Part shown: piece by piece, positions 43,440-52,762 of the stretch
How positions within the stretch are numbered: the stretch's first letter is position 1
Layout: each line of letters begins with the position of its first letter
Assembly (NCBI RefSeq): GCF_947259025.1
Contig: NZ_CAMYKO010000001.1
Coordinates: forward strand, 1 to 64,000
Source: an uncultured Methylophaga sp.
GTDB taxonomy: Bacteria > Pseudomonadota > Gammaproteobacteria > Nitrosococcales > Methylophagaceae
Length of the DNA: 64,000 bases
Direction: 5' to 3'
Translations under genes and position numbers: made by a program
Notes under the pieces: model-generated
What the model saw: only the letters and a program-made list of their open reading frames with translations
Databases searched by the model: none
What the model was told of the DNA's origin: nothing

Positions 43440-46400
43440 TTAATCTTTGAGAATATCATCAATCGGCATCGGTTTGCCGATAGCGTAGCCCTGCACATAA
43501 TCCACACCTACTTCGCGCAGGCGCTCCAGAATAGCGTTATTCTCGACAAACTCGGCGATGGTTTTAAGTCCCATGACATGGCCGATTTCATTAATTGATT
43601 TCACCATTTCAAAATCCAGCCGGTCACTGAGCATGTCCTTGACGAACATACCATCAATTTTCAGCGCATCCACCGGTAACTTTTTCAGGTAGGCAAAGGA
43701 AGACAGGCCGCTGCCAAAGTCATCCAAAGCGAAGCGGATGCCATACCCCAGCAAAGTTTCTATGAACTGGGTGGCCGCTCTCAGGTTGGCGATGGCGGCG
43801 GTTTCGGTGATTTCAAACTTGATTTTCTCGGCCGGGACCGAGCCCTGTTCCAGCGTTTCGATAATAAAGCGCAACATAGACTCATCACTGAGCGTCAGTC
43901 CCGACAGGTTGATTGAAATCGACGCGACACGGTTCAAATCAGCGGCGTTTCGAGTCAGCCAGTCCAGGGTATGGCTGACCACCCAACGGTCGATACGGGT
44001 GATCGAGTTATAGCGTTCTGCCGCCGGCAGGAAGGCACCGGGGGGAGATATCTCGCCATCTTTTCGCAGCATCCTGATCAGCACTTCATAACTCATGCCC
44101 TGATCCGGCGACTGCAGTGGCATAATCGGCTGCGCGTAGAGCAGAAAGCGGTCATCATCCAGCGCTTCACTGATTTCAGTGCTCCATTGTATTTCACCGC
44201 GTCGCTGTTGCAGACGCAGACTGTCCTCACGATGCACTTCAACCCGGTTACGGCCGGCATCCTTGGCGGAGTAACAGGCAGTGTCCACATAACGTAATGC
44301 TTCGTTGGCGTCACGCGTGTGCTGGTCAATGATGGCCAGGCCTATGCTGGCACCGATGGTAAACGTATAGTCCTGCCAGTGAAAACGAAAATCCTGCAGC
44401 AAGGTCAGAATTTGCTGGCAGGCTTGATGAGCCTGGTCAATGCCGCAATGCTCCATCAGAATGCCAAATTCATCACCGCCCAGGCGCGCAATGGTGTCAC
44501 GCGAGCGCACATTACCCTGCAGCAGGCTGCCAATTTGTCTCAGCAATTCATCACCGGCAATATGGCCACAGGTATCGTTGATCAACTTGAACTGATCCAG
44601 GTCCATAAAACACAGCGCATGTTCAGTCAGGTTGTGTCTGGCGGCGACAATCACCCGGTTCAGACGTTGATCAAATTCATAGCGGTTAATCAGCCCGGTT
44701 AACTGATCATGGGTGGCCTGATAAGACGTTTCCTCGCTGAGTCGCCTCGCTTCGGTGATATCCACCTGGGTAGCAACAAAGTGTGTGACCTCACCCGTTT
44801 CATCCATCATCGGCGCGATCAGCTCCTGCGCCCAGTACAAGTCACCATTTTTCTTGCGGTTCTGCAACTCGCCCTGCCACTCCTGCCCTGCCAGCATCAG
44901 GCGCCAGATTTCCTCATAAATACCGGGCGCGTTGATGCCCGAATTAATCAGGTCAGGCCACTGTCCCAGCTCTTCATCGTTACTAAAGCCCGTGATGGCG
45001 GTAAATTTGGGATTCACATATTCCACCTGACCATTTTTATCCATGATCAGCACGGCGTTAGGGCTGTGCTCAACAGCCAGTGACAGCTTTTCCAGCTTCT
45101 GTTGAGACACCTTGAACTCGGTAATATCGCGGGCAATACCTTCGACACCGACGACCTCCCCGGCATCGTTATAGCTGGGCATTTCTGTCACTGCCAGGGT
45201 ATGCAGCTTGCCGGATTTATTGAAGATATCCAGTTCGTAGTTACTTTTGCTTCCTGCCAGCGTTGAGGCTGTGTATGACGCCACATCACGGTTTCTGTCG
45301 TTGTCAGGCATAAACCGCGAATAATGAGTCATAAATTCTGCCTGACTATAGCCGAGCATCGGCGTTATTGAGGGGCTGATATAGTGGAATATGCCCTCTT
45401 TGTCATGGCTGTAAAGGAAATATTCATCCTGAATATTCTCCACCAGCCGCCGGTATTTTTCCTCACTGACGGCGAGCAACTCACTGCGACTATTGAGTTC
45501 GCGAGTTTTATCCGCCACCTCCTCTTCAACCAGACTGACACGGCCGCTCATCGCCAGCAGCCAGGTCAGCATCAGTGACACTGACAGCAATGTCAGCACG
45601 GCAACCCAATAAAACAACCAACTGGCATAGCTACGAACAAATAATTCAGAGGGCTGATAATCAATACGCCAGCGCTGTTCCGCCAGACTGATAATGCGGG
45701 AAGCCTGCAATGGCGTCTGCCAGCCTGATGCTTCACCAGCTTTATTGATGCCATCATGAATCAGTCTGCCTTCATTCAGGTTGGTCACCGTGAAATCCAC
45801 CCAGCTCTGCGGCAGCCGCTGATTCAAATCAGCAAACAGGGTGACATAATTGACCGTCTGCATCAGCCAGCCCAGAGGCTGACCATCAGGACTATCCAGG
45901 CGCTGAAACAGACTGTAATCCCCTTCGTTACCACCCAGTAAAGTCGCCAATCGTTCACTGTTGAGCAACAGGCGCTTGCGTTGAGGCAGCATCTGACACA
46001 TCGCTTTGCCCAATAGAGGACACAGGTCCCGACCCTGGTGAGCGGTGATCGATTCGCTGGGCTCAAAATGACTGAGATATTGAACGGTCAGCGCTGGCGT
46101 GGTGTCCTGAGCTCGAAAATGCAGCCAGGCCAGATAACTGATGTCATGAGTATGTGAAGAATAATCCTGCACGAACTGCTGGAATTCGCGGCCAGAGACC
46201 TGTTCACTGTGATTGAAATAAGCCTGCAGGGATTGCAGCAGCGACTGGTGGTAGTTGATTTCATTTTCTACCAGGGTCTGAACCACCTTGATACTGGATT
46301 CAAAGCGGGTTTTATTGAGTGCCGCATCGCGGTCACGGGCTACGATCACCACCACCAGCACCGCTATCAGCAGACACACCACAGGCAAGCAGACACTGAA

Positions 46401-46958
46401 GATCCTCGGCTGCCAGTCTCTGCGTGGCTGAGCAAACCCGCTCAGCATCAGCGGCGTCACGATTCCCACACCCACCGCACTACTCAGCCACCATTGCAAA
46501 ATCAGATGCAGCAGTTGAGATAAAGTTTGACTCTCTGGCAGCCACTGCGCCAGTGCCAGCAAACAGGCAGGGACAAGGGGCGCAATCAAAGCCGCCTGTA
46601 TCAGAAAACGGATGATCTGTTTTTCACGCAGCAGCGCATCCGGCCAAAGCCGCTTGCGGCGCAATAGGGTTCTGGCAATCAGCGCCAGTAAGCTTACCCA
46701 GACACCGGACAGCAGCCCGGCTACCCACCAGGATATACCGGCATCGGCATGGTGCTGGCTGATGCCCAATATCACCGCGCCGATAATCAGGCCGGGTAAT
46801 AAGGCATATCGCCAGAGCAGCACCGCAGCCACCGCAATACCCGCTGGCAGCCAGAACGGTGAGGCACCGTGCGGTGGCAAAGTCAGCAGGCTGGCAAGCT
46901 CTCCGCTCACCAGCAGACTCAATGCCATCAGGCCATTGTTGACAATAGTTTTATTCAC
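43440..46958 (-). CDS. Large MASE1-CHASE-PAS-GGDEF-EAL protein
   Basis: 1172 aa. An N-terminal MASE1-like bundle (LPPHGASPFWLPAGIAVAAVLLWRY, about 1-210), a periplasmic CHASE-like region (about 230-440), another helix, two PAS domains (about 505-740), GGDEF (IARLGGDEFGIL with RSRD upstream) and EAL (YEVLIRMLRK, DDFGSG, KIDGMF). Catalytic residues of both domains look intact. The C-terminal halves of this and the next gene are clearly paralogous, so the pair arose by tandem duplication with different sensors. Confidence 0.87.
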   Translation of the reverse strand: MNKTIVNNGLMALSLLVSGELASLLTLPPHGASPFWLPAGIAVAAVLLWRYALLPGLIIGAVILGISQHHADAGISWWVAGLLSGVWVSLLALIARTLLRRKRLWPDALLREKQIIRFLIQAALIAPLVPACLLALAQWLPESQTLSQLLHLILQWWLSSAVGVGIVTPLMLSGFAQPRRDWQPRIFSVCLPVVCLLIAVLVVVIVARDRDAALNKTRFESSIKVVQTLVENEINYHQSLLQSLQAYFNHSEQVSGREFQQFVQDYSSHTHDISYLAWLHFRAQDTTPALTVQYLSHFEPSESITAHQGRDLCPLLGKAMCQMLPQRKRLLLNSERLATLLGGNEGDYSLFQRLDSPDGQPLGWLMQTVNYVTLFADLNQRLPQSWVDFTVTNLNEGRLIHDGINKAGEASGWQTPLQASRIISLAEQRWRIDYQPSELFVRSYASWLFYWVAVLTLLSVSLMLTWLLAMSGRVSLVEEEVADKTRELNSRSELLAVSEEKYRRLVENIQDEYFLYSHDKEGIFHYISPSITPMLGYSQAEFMTHYSRFMPDNDRNRDVASYTASTLAGSKSNYELDIFNKSGKLHTLAVTEMPSYNDAGEVVGVEGIARDITEFKVSQQKLEKLSLAVEHSPNAVLIMDKNGQVEYVNPKFTAITGFSNDEELGQWPDLINSGINAPGIYEEIWRLMLAGQEWQGELQNRKKNGDLYWAQELIAPMMDETGEVTHFVATQVDITEARRLSEETSYQATHDQLTGLINRYEFDQRLNRVIVAARHNLTEHALCFMDLDQFKLINDTCGHIAGDELLRQIGSLLQGNVRSRDTIARLGGDEFGILMEHCGIDQAHQACQQILTLLQDFRFHWQDYTFTIGASIGLAIIDQHTRDANEALRYVDTACYSAKDAGRNRVEVHREDSLRLQQRRGEIQWSTEISEALDDDRFLLYAQPIMPLQSPDQGMSYEVLIRMLRKDGEISPPGAFLPAAERYNSITRIDRWVVSHTLDWLTRNAADLNRVASISINLSGLTLSDESMLRFIIETLEQGSVPAEKIKFEITETAAIANLRAATQFIETLLGYGIRFALDDFGSGLSSFAYLKKLPVDALKIDGMFVKDMLSDRLDFEMVKSINEIGHVMGLKTIAEFVENNAILERLREVGVDYVQGYAIGKPMPIDDILKD

Positions 46959-47027
46959 TCAAGCATCAGTCCCTGATCATGCTGATGCTCCAGTGTAAAT
47001 CAGAATGGCCTGTGATGGGGAGTCAGA

Positions 47028-47984
47028 CTAGATGGCATTGCGCAGGCTGAGGTCATCAGGATACGGCTGAAGATAGGCCTGTCGGTTAATGTAGGGATCA
47101 GGGTGGTTATTGAAATGGTGTTTGAGCAGGGTCATCGGAACGATAAGCGGCACTTGAGCCGTTCGGTATTGCTCAATGATGCCTTTCAGCTCCGCTTTTT
47201 CATGGCTGCTGATTTTCTTTTTCAGATAGCCCTGCAGGTGCATCAATACGTTGGTGTGGGTCTTACGCGATGCCAGGCTGCGCAGTGTTTCCATCAACGC
47301 GGCAAAGTAGCGCTCGCCCAGTTCCTCCGGATCATGGTTGCCGGCATCGGCCAGCATCCGCCCCAACTCTCCATATTTATCCGGCGAGTGTGCCATCAGG
47401 CAATATTTATAACGCGAGTGAAAATCAATGATACGGTTGGCAGTCAGCCCTTCCCTCCTCAGCGCCTGCCAGTTGGCATAAGCAAACACCCGGGTAATAA
47501 AGTTTTCCCGTAGCATGGGGTCACAGAGACGGCCGGATTCTTCTACCGGCAGCAGCGGGTGGGCATCGATAAAAGCCCGGGCATAGAGCCCACGTCCCGG
47601 TGTCTGAGCGGGATAACCATTTTCCTGATAAACCTTGACTCGAAACACGCCGCAGCTGGGCGAGTTTTTCATGAAGATATAACCTGACAAGTCATCATGC
47701 TCATCTGCTTTTTGCTGAGCAAAGGCTGTCAGGGCGTCGGTATATTCCAGGCTTTCATCGTGGACCGCTACGGCACGGGGCTTGTCCACATCACCCACCA
47801 GCCGGATAGGTTTGCGTGGCACGCCCATGCCAATGCCCATTTCCGGGCATTCGGGAACAAAGTCGAAATAGCGGGACAGGCTTTCTGTGGCCAGACGCAA
47901 GTGCTTGTGACTGCCGTCATAACGCACAGACTCACCCAACAGGCAACTGCTGATGCCGACCTTGATTTTCATGTCTTCTGTCAC
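47028..47984 (-). CDS. TudS (DUF523) / DUF1722 fusion protein
   Basis: 318 aa. The N-terminal DUF523 domain has the three cysteine sites ISSCLLGE, PECPEMGIGMGVPR and KNSPSCGVF, which in TudS bind an Fe-S cluster that removes sulfur from thiouracil. The C-terminal DUF1722 (about 190-310) has LMHLQGYLKK and PLIVPMTLLKHH, as in YbgA. Start GTG has AGGTGAGG upstream; an in-frame ATG follows four codons later. Likely cytoplasmic; this fusion is common in proteobacteria. Confidence 0.85.
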   Translation of the reverse strand: MTEDMKIKVGISSCLLGESVRYDGSHKHLRLATESLSRYFDFVPECPEMGIGMGVPRKPIRLVGDVDKPRAVAVHDESLEYTDALTAFAQQKADEHDDLSGYIFMKNSPSCGVFRVKVYQENGYPAQTPGRGLYARAFIDAHPLLPVEESGRLCDPMLRENFITRVFAYANWQALRREGLTANRIIDFHSRYKYCLMAHSPDKYGELGRMLADAGNHDPEELGERYFAALMETLRSLASRKTHTNVLMHLQGYLKKKISSHEKAELKGIIEQYRTAQVPLIVPMTLLKHHFNNHPDPYINRQAYLQPYPDDLSLRNAI

Positions 47985-48139
47985 TGTTGCCTCACCTGCT
48001 TAGCCATGGTTGCTCTAATCGCGAATGTAATGGGCCTGAGTGCAAAATCCTGTGAAAGCCTGACACTATCTTATCACCGTGCAAACTTTAGCTGAGAAGC
48101 GATGTTCTATAATTCAGACAATCAATAAATGGATGACTT

Positions 48140-49036
48140 ATGAATTATCTGATTACCGGCGGTACCGGGCTTATCGGCACCCGCCTCTGCCAAAAACTGC
48201 AGGCGGCCGGACATACCGTGATTGTGCTCAGCCGCAGCCGTGACAAAGTCCACCGCCGCTGTGGCCTTTCTGCCGTGGCGATTACCAGCCTTGATGAAAT
48301 CGGCCACCATGAGCAGGTCGATGTCATTATCAACCTGGCCGGTGCGCCCATTGCAGATGCACGCTGGAGCGAGCGTCGCAAGCAGATCCTGGAACAAAGC
48401 CGCATCGGCATCACCGAGCAACTGGTCAGCTGGATCGCCAAGCGCGACAAAAAACCCCTGACGCTGATCAGCGGTTCGGCCGTGGGCTGGTATGGCGATC
48501 AGCAGGACAAGCTGATCAACGAGCAAAGCAGTTTCAACGATGAATATGCTCACCAGTTGTGTGAGCGCTGGGAACAGGCCGCGCTTAAAGCCAAAGACCT
48601 CGGTGTGCGGGTCTGCATTGTCCGCACCGGGCTGGTACTTGCGCCAGATGACGGCTTTTTGCAGCGACTGTTGCTGCCATTCAAACTGGGCCTGGGCGGC
48701 CCGGTCTCTGATGGTCAGCAGTATATGCCCTGGATCCATCTGGAAGATATTGCCAACCTGTTTATTTTCCTCAGCAAACAACCGCAGGCAGAGGGCGTCT
48801 TTAACGGCACTGCGCCAATGCCGGTCAATAATGCTGAGTTCAGCCGCACACTCGCACAAAAACTTCACAGACCCGCTTTTATGATGGTGCCCGCTTGTGT
48901 GTTGAAGCTGGCTCTGGGTGAAATGTCGCAACTGCTCTTAGGGGGGCAACGTGCCCAGCCGGAAAAAGCCCGGGCAGCCGGATTCCAGTTTGAATATACT
49001 GATCTGAAATCCGCTTTGGATAACGTTTTGCAATAA
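48140..49036 (+). CDS. yfcH: TIGR01777-family epimerase YfcH
   Basis: 298 aa. N-terminal NAD(P)-binding YLITGGTGLIGTRLCQ, then NLAGAPIADARWSERRK and GSAVGWYGD, the family blocks; the C-terminal DUF1731 end has GGQRAQPEKARAAGFQF. An SDR-like enzyme of unknown substrate. Sits 16 bp before hemH, so a shared operon is likely. Confidence 0.9.
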   Translation: MNYLITGGTGLIGTRLCQKLQAAGHTVIVLSRSRDKVHRRCGLSAVAITSLDEIGHHEQVDVIINLAGAPIADARWSERRKQILEQSRIGITEQLVSWIAKRDKKPLTLISGSAVGWYGDQQDKLINEQSSFNDEYAHQLCERWEQAALKAKDLGVRVCIVRTGLVLAPDDGFLQRLLLPFKLGLGGPVSDGQQYMPWIHLEDIANLFIFLSKQPQAEGVFNGTAPMPVNNAEFSRTLAQKLHRPAFMMVPACVLKLALGEMSQLLLGGQRAQPEKARAAGFQFEYTDLKSALDNVLQ

Positions 49037-49052
49037 ATAATCACGGAGACAC

Positions 49053-50060
49053 ATGACAAAACGCGCAGTGTTACTGGCCAACCTTGGCTCGCCCGATGCG
49101 CCCGAAACCCGGGCCGTTCGCCGTTACCTCAATCAGTTTTTAATGGATCGCTATGTGATTCAATTGCCGTGGCTGCTGCGACGGCTGATCGTCAGCCTGT
49201 TTGTACTGCCCACCCGGCCCAAAGCCTCGGCCGAGGCTTATCAGAGCGTATGGCTGGATGACGGGTCGCCGCTGATCGTTTTGTCTGATCAGCTCAAACA
49301 GGCGGTTCAGAAAAAAGTCGATCTGCCATTGGAAATGGCGATGCGTTACGGCAACCCCAGCATTGAAAAGCAATTGCTCAAACTGTGCCAAGACCCTGAT
49401 ATCAGCGAAATCCTGTTTGTAACGCTCTATCCGCATTTTGCCGACTCTACGGTCACCACCGCTGTGGCCGAAGCCGAGCGCGTGATCGCCAAGCATCAGC
49501 TTGATATCAAACTGACTATCATCGAACCGTTTTACGAACACCCGGGCTATATCAATGCCCTGGTCGAGAGCACTCAGCCCTATCTTGAGCAGGATTATGA
49601 CCACATTCTGTTCAGTTACCACGGCCTGCCGGAAACACATATCACCAAACTGGATAAAAGCGGTAGCCACTGCCTGCAACGGTCAGATTGCTGTCAGGTA
49701 CCGCACCCTGCTCACAAAACCTGCTATCGCCATCAGGTGATGCGCACCACCCAGCTTTTCGCTGAGCAGGCAGGCCTGCCGGCAGAGCGTTATTCGGTGG
49801 CTTTTCAATCCAGGCTGGGGCGGGCCAAGTGGCTCGGCCCCAGTACTGAAGACAGGCTCAAAGAACTGGCCGCACAAGGCGTTAAGAAAGTGCTGGTGTT
49901 ATGTCCGGCTTTTGTTACCGACTGTCTGGAAACATTGGAAGAAATTGCGATCCAGGGCGAAGAAGTGTTCAAAGAGGCGGGCGGGGAAAAACTGCAGTTA
50001 ATTCCCTGCATGAACGACCACCCGGTGTGGGTGGACTTGTTGGCTGACTGGTGCCGCTGA
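49053..50060 (+). CDS. hemH: Ferrochelatase HemH
   Basis: 335 aa. Inserts Fe(II) into protoporphyrin IX, the last heme step, at the inner face of the membrane. Seen: LLANLGSPDAPE at the start, FSYHGLPETHI with the catalytic His, TCYRHQVMRTTQ, FQSRLGRAKWLGPSTED and PAFVTDCLETLEEI. Normal length. A GGAG ribosome site precedes the ATG. Convergent with flgN (3 bp between stops). Confidence 0.95.
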   Translation: MTKRAVLLANLGSPDAPETRAVRRYLNQFLMDRYVIQLPWLLRRLIVSLFVLPTRPKASAEAYQSVWLDDGSPLIVLSDQLKQAVQKKVDLPLEMAMRYGNPSIEKQLLKLCQDPDISEILFVTLYPHFADSTVTTAVAEAERVIAKHQLDIKLTIIEPFYEHPGYINALVESTQPYLEQDYDHILFSYHGLPETHITKLDKSGSHCLQRSDCCQVPHPAHKTCYRHQVMRTTQLFAEQAGLPAERYSVAFQSRLGRAKWLGPSTEDRLKELAAQGVKKVLVLCPAFVTDCLETLEEIAIQGEEVFKEAGGEKLQLIPCMNDHPVWVDLLADWCR

Positions 50061-50063
50061 GGC

Positions 50064-50552
50064 TCAGACCCGACCTATCAACGGTTGCCTGACCACTTGA
50101 CTGGTATATTCACCGCCGGGGCCATAGGCACTGCTTTCCGGATCGCGGCCCCTTAAAATGCTCAGAGCTCTTACCAGGTGCTGACGGTTGACGTTAAGAA
50201 TGCCGCCGTTTATCTGATTATTGTCGCGGCAATCTTTTGCCGCCTGACGCAGTTGCGTGACCAGCGCCGTGACCGGCTCAGCTTGTTCTGGAGGATGGTT
50301 GGCAATAAATGCCTGCAAACCGGATTTGCCGCCGGGAAATCCTGCCGCTTTCAGTAGTTGTTCGCGTTGACGGCCCAGTTGTTCAAGTTGCACCAGGTGC
50401 GGCTGTTTTTCGCGGGTCAGATGGTTGACCTGTTCAAGGTTGGCGGCTTTCAGCGCTTCGCGCTCCTGTTGCAGCAGTTGCGCCAGTTTGACGCTGTGAT
50501 TGAGCTCGGCTTGCAGGATAGAACTCACTTGTTGCAGCGCATTCATCGACAT
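50064..50552 (-). CDS. flgN: Flagellar export chaperone FlgN
   Basis: 162 aa all-helical protein; N-terminal LQAELNHSVKLAQLLQQEREALKAANLEQ is the FlgN coiled coil. FlgN carries hook-associated proteins FlgK and FlgL to the export gate. It follows flgM by 18 bp, the standard flgMN pair. Confidence 0.87.
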   Translation of the reverse strand: MSMNALQQVSSILQAELNHSVKLAQLLQQEREALKAANLEQVNHLTREKQPHLVQLEQLGRQREQLLKAAGFPGGKSGLQAFIANHPPEQAEPVTALVTQLRQAAKDCRDNNQINGGILNVNRQHLVRALSILRGRDPESSAYGPGGEYTSQVVRQPLIGRV

Positions 50553-50570
50553 GATGGGGTGTCCTTTGGT

Positions 50571-50867
50571 TTACAGGTCTCCCTCAAAATCAATCATTTT
50601 TCGTGCCAGTTCCTGGCTATCAATGCTGTAAGAGCCATCCTCAATCGCATTTTTGATAGCTTCGACTTTGGCGCTATCCACTTCCGGCACCTCAGCCAGC
50701 GTCTGTTCGAGCTGGGCTAGAGCATCACTCAAACTGACTTTATCTGTTTGTGCGCTTGCCTGTGAAACGTCTGTCGACTGCGAGGTACGCCCACCCCGCT
50801 CGCTGACGTTACGCGAGGAACCGACATCCGGTTGCAGAGTCGGTTTGATGTTATTGATTTCAGCCAT
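50571..50867 (-). CDS. flgM: Anti-sigma-28 factor FlgM
   Basis: 98 aa. A disordered N-terminus (residues 1-45, rich in S, T and R) and a C-terminal helix pair with DKVSLSDALAQLEQTL and VEAIKNAIEDGSYSIDSQELARKMI, the FliA-binding part. FlgM holds sigma-28 until the hook is finished, then is exported. Preceded by a strong sigma-28 promoter. Confidence 0.9.
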   Translation of the reverse strand: MAEINNIKPTLQPDVGSSRNVSERGGRTSQSTDVSQASAQTDKVSLSDALAQLEQTLAEVPEVDSAKVEAIKNAIEDGSYSIDSQELARKMIDFEGDL

Positions 50868-50899
50868 TTATGCTGTCTCCGAATACATTTATGTTTCAG

Positions 50900-50926
50900 T
50901 TATCGGTCGCCCCGGATAAAACTTGA
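50900..50926 (-). promoter_or_regulatory. Sigma-28 (FliA) promoter of flgMN
   Basis: On the minus strand TCAAGTTT, 11 nt, ACCGATAA; each half has one mismatch to TAAAGTTT-N11-GCCGATAA. It lies 33 bp before the flgM start. Confidence 0.85.
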
Positions 50927-50956
50927 GCCTTTTCCACGATTGTCTGAATTTTGACG

Positions 50957-51652
50957 CTACATGGTCACTTTCACAATGCCCGGGGCCTGAACGATGCCTT
51001 CCACCACACGCTCTGACGAACTGTTTTTCACTTTGACCCTGTCACCGATGCTGGCATCATCCAGCGCGGTACCGTTCATCCGCACCTCCATTGAGCCAGC
51101 AGCAGCCACCAGTACAATCTGTTCTCCGCGACGGACTATTTTTTCCAGCTTCAGGCTGCGGCCGGGTACCACCCGACCCACCGCCAGCGGATACTTGAGT
51201 TGCTGGCCTACCACCTGCTGAGGTGAACTGATGTATCCTTGTCTCAAATCGGCAATATCCATCGCCTGCAGCCTGACATCCTGGCGGGTGAGGTTGCGAT
51301 TGGCGGCCAGTGGTCTGGCAGCCACCACCACCTGCTTCATCACCTTGACCCTGACCGGCACATACACCGTCCACTCGCTGGGATGCTGGCATTTCACACC
51401 GATAGTACGGTTGCCGACGCTATTTGCCGAGGAGTTGGAAAAGGTATGCAAAGGCTGCTCACATTGATTGAGACGCAAGCGTTTATCCAAGGGTTCCACC
51501 ACCACCTGTGGCTGACTGTAGCTGGCCTGCGCATCGTTCAAGGCATGCTCATAAGCTGCTTGTTCAATGCCCGGCAGTGGCTGCAATGACTCTGCCTGCA
51601 GTGGTGTCAGAAAAACGACAGTGAAACTCAGTATAATTTTTAACAAACGCAT
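50957..51652 (-). CDS. flgA: Flagellar P-ring assembly protein FlgA
   Basis: 231 aa with a Sec signal (RLLKIILSFTVVFLTPLQA). The C-terminal SAF domain (about 105-230) has ARPLAANRNLTRQDV, VVGQQLKYPLAVGRVVPGRSL and RMNGTALDDASIGDRVKVKN, as in FlgA. It is a periplasmic chaperone for FlgI. Lies 89 bp upstream of flgM on the same strand. Confidence 0.92.
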   Translation of the reverse strand: MRLLKIILSFTVVFLTPLQAESLQPLPGIEQAAYEHALNDAQASYSQPQVVVEPLDKRLRLNQCEQPLHTFSNSSANSVGNRTIGVKCQHPSEWTVYVPVRVKVMKQVVVAARPLAANRNLTRQDVRLQAMDIADLRQGYISSPQQVVGQQLKYPLAVGRVVPGRSLKLEKIVRRGEQIVLVAAAGSMEVRMNGTALDDASIGDRVKVKNSSSERVVEGIVQAPGIVKVTM

Positions 51653-51738
51653 GATGGCTGACCTCGGAAAAGCGCATCCAGTGGATTCAGCAATTCATCT
51701 GCAAAGACCATGCCTGTATTTGATGATAGCGGACTGGC

Positions 51739-51765
51739 TCAAGACTTTGCCGCTAAGGCCGATAG
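51739..51765 (+). promoter_or_regulatory. Sigma-28 promoter of cheV
   Basis: TCAAGACT, 11 nt, GCCGATAG; the -10 half has one mismatch to GCCGATAA and the -35 half three. It lies 27 bp before cheV on the plus strand. Confidence 0.65.
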
Positions 51766-51792
51766 CGTTATAACAGCTTCTCGGGAGTTTTT

Positions 51793-52713
51793 ATGGACAG
51801 TCTGATTGATGGTATCGACCAGCGTACCAACCTGGCCGGTAACAACCGCCTGGAATTACTATTATTTCGTCTCGGTGGCAGCCAGCTCTACGGGATTAAT
51901 GTATTCAAAGTTCGCGAAGCCATTCCCTGCCCCTCTCTGACCAAAATACCCGGTGGCCATCGCTTCAGCAGAGGTGTCGCCTCGATCCGTGGACAGACTG
52001 TCAATATTGTGGACTTGTCACAAAGCATTGGCCGCGCCGCGGTCAATGAGCCCAACAACAACTTTGTCATTCTGACCGAGTATAACCGCTCGGTGCAGGG
52101 CTTTCTGGTCAGTGCCGTGGACCGCATCATCAATATCAGTTGGTCAGATGTATTGCCGCCCCCGGCAGCCTCGGGCAGCGATAACTACATGACGGCGATT
52201 ACCCGGGTTGATGAGCAACTGGTGCAGATTATTGATGTGGAGCAGGTTCTGGCCGAGGTCATGGGCAGCAATACGGCAGTATCGGCCGATATTGCCGAAC
52301 AGGCTTCGGAGCAGAACAGCGAACAACGCAAAAGGGTGCTGGTCGCCGAAGATTCCAGTGTCGCCCGTAACCAAATCAAACGTACATTGGAGCAAATAGG
52401 CGTCGACACCACCATCGCTAAAAATGGCCGTGAAGCTTTACAGATCCTGCAGAACTGGGCAGCTGAAGGGCTCAAAGTCGCAGACCATGTCTCGCTGTTG
52501 ATATCTGATATTGAAATGCCGGAAATGGATGGTTACACACTGACCTCGGAAATCAGAAAGGACCCGGCACTGAGAGATCTGCAGGTCTTACTGCATACCT
52601 CGATGAGCGGCACGTTCAATCAGGCGCTGGTAAAAAAAGTCGGGGCCGACAAGTTTCTGCCCAAGTTCTCGGCCGATGAACTGGCAGCCGAAGTGCAAAA
52701 ACTCATCGCCTGA
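51793..52713 (+). CDS. cheV: Chemotaxis coupling/adaptation protein CheV
   Basis: 306 aa. A CheW-like domain (about 15-165: LFRLGGSQLYGINVFKVREAI, FSRGVASIRGQTVNIVDL) is joined to a receiver (about 183-305) with VLVAEDSSVARNQIKR and the acceptor Asp in LLISDIEMPEMDG. It links chemoreceptors to CheA and may buffer phosphate. GGGAG precedes ATG by 7 nt. Divergent from flgA. Confidence 0.93.
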   Translation: MDSLIDGIDQRTNLAGNNRLELLLFRLGGSQLYGINVFKVREAIPCPSLTKIPGGHRFSRGVASIRGQTVNIVDLSQSIGRAAVNEPNNNFVILTEYNRSVQGFLVSAVDRIINISWSDVLPPPAASGSDNYMTAITRVDEQLVQIIDVEQVLAEVMGSNTAVSADIAEQASEQNSEQRKRVLVAEDSSVARNQIKRTLEQIGVDTTIAKNGREALQILQNWAAEGLKVADHVSLLISDIEMPEMDGYTLTSEIRKDPALRDLQVLLHTSMSGTFNQALVKKVGADKFLPKFSADELAAEVQKLIA

Positions 52714-52715
52714 TC

Positions 52716-52742
52716 AAAAAAGGCTCCCGCAGGAGCCTTTTT
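52716..52742. terminator. Bidirectional terminator between cheV and DUF4340 gene
   Basis: AAAAAAGGCTCC-CGCA-GGAGCCTTTTT; A- and T-runs on both sides serve both convergent genes. Confidence 0.93.
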
Positions 52743-52762
52743 CTTGTCTGAGCCAATTCCAA

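Noticed and set aside
48122-48931. 269-aa minus-strand ORF opposite yfcH
   Set aside because: A shadow frame; the plus strand encodes a complete, motif-rich YfcH.
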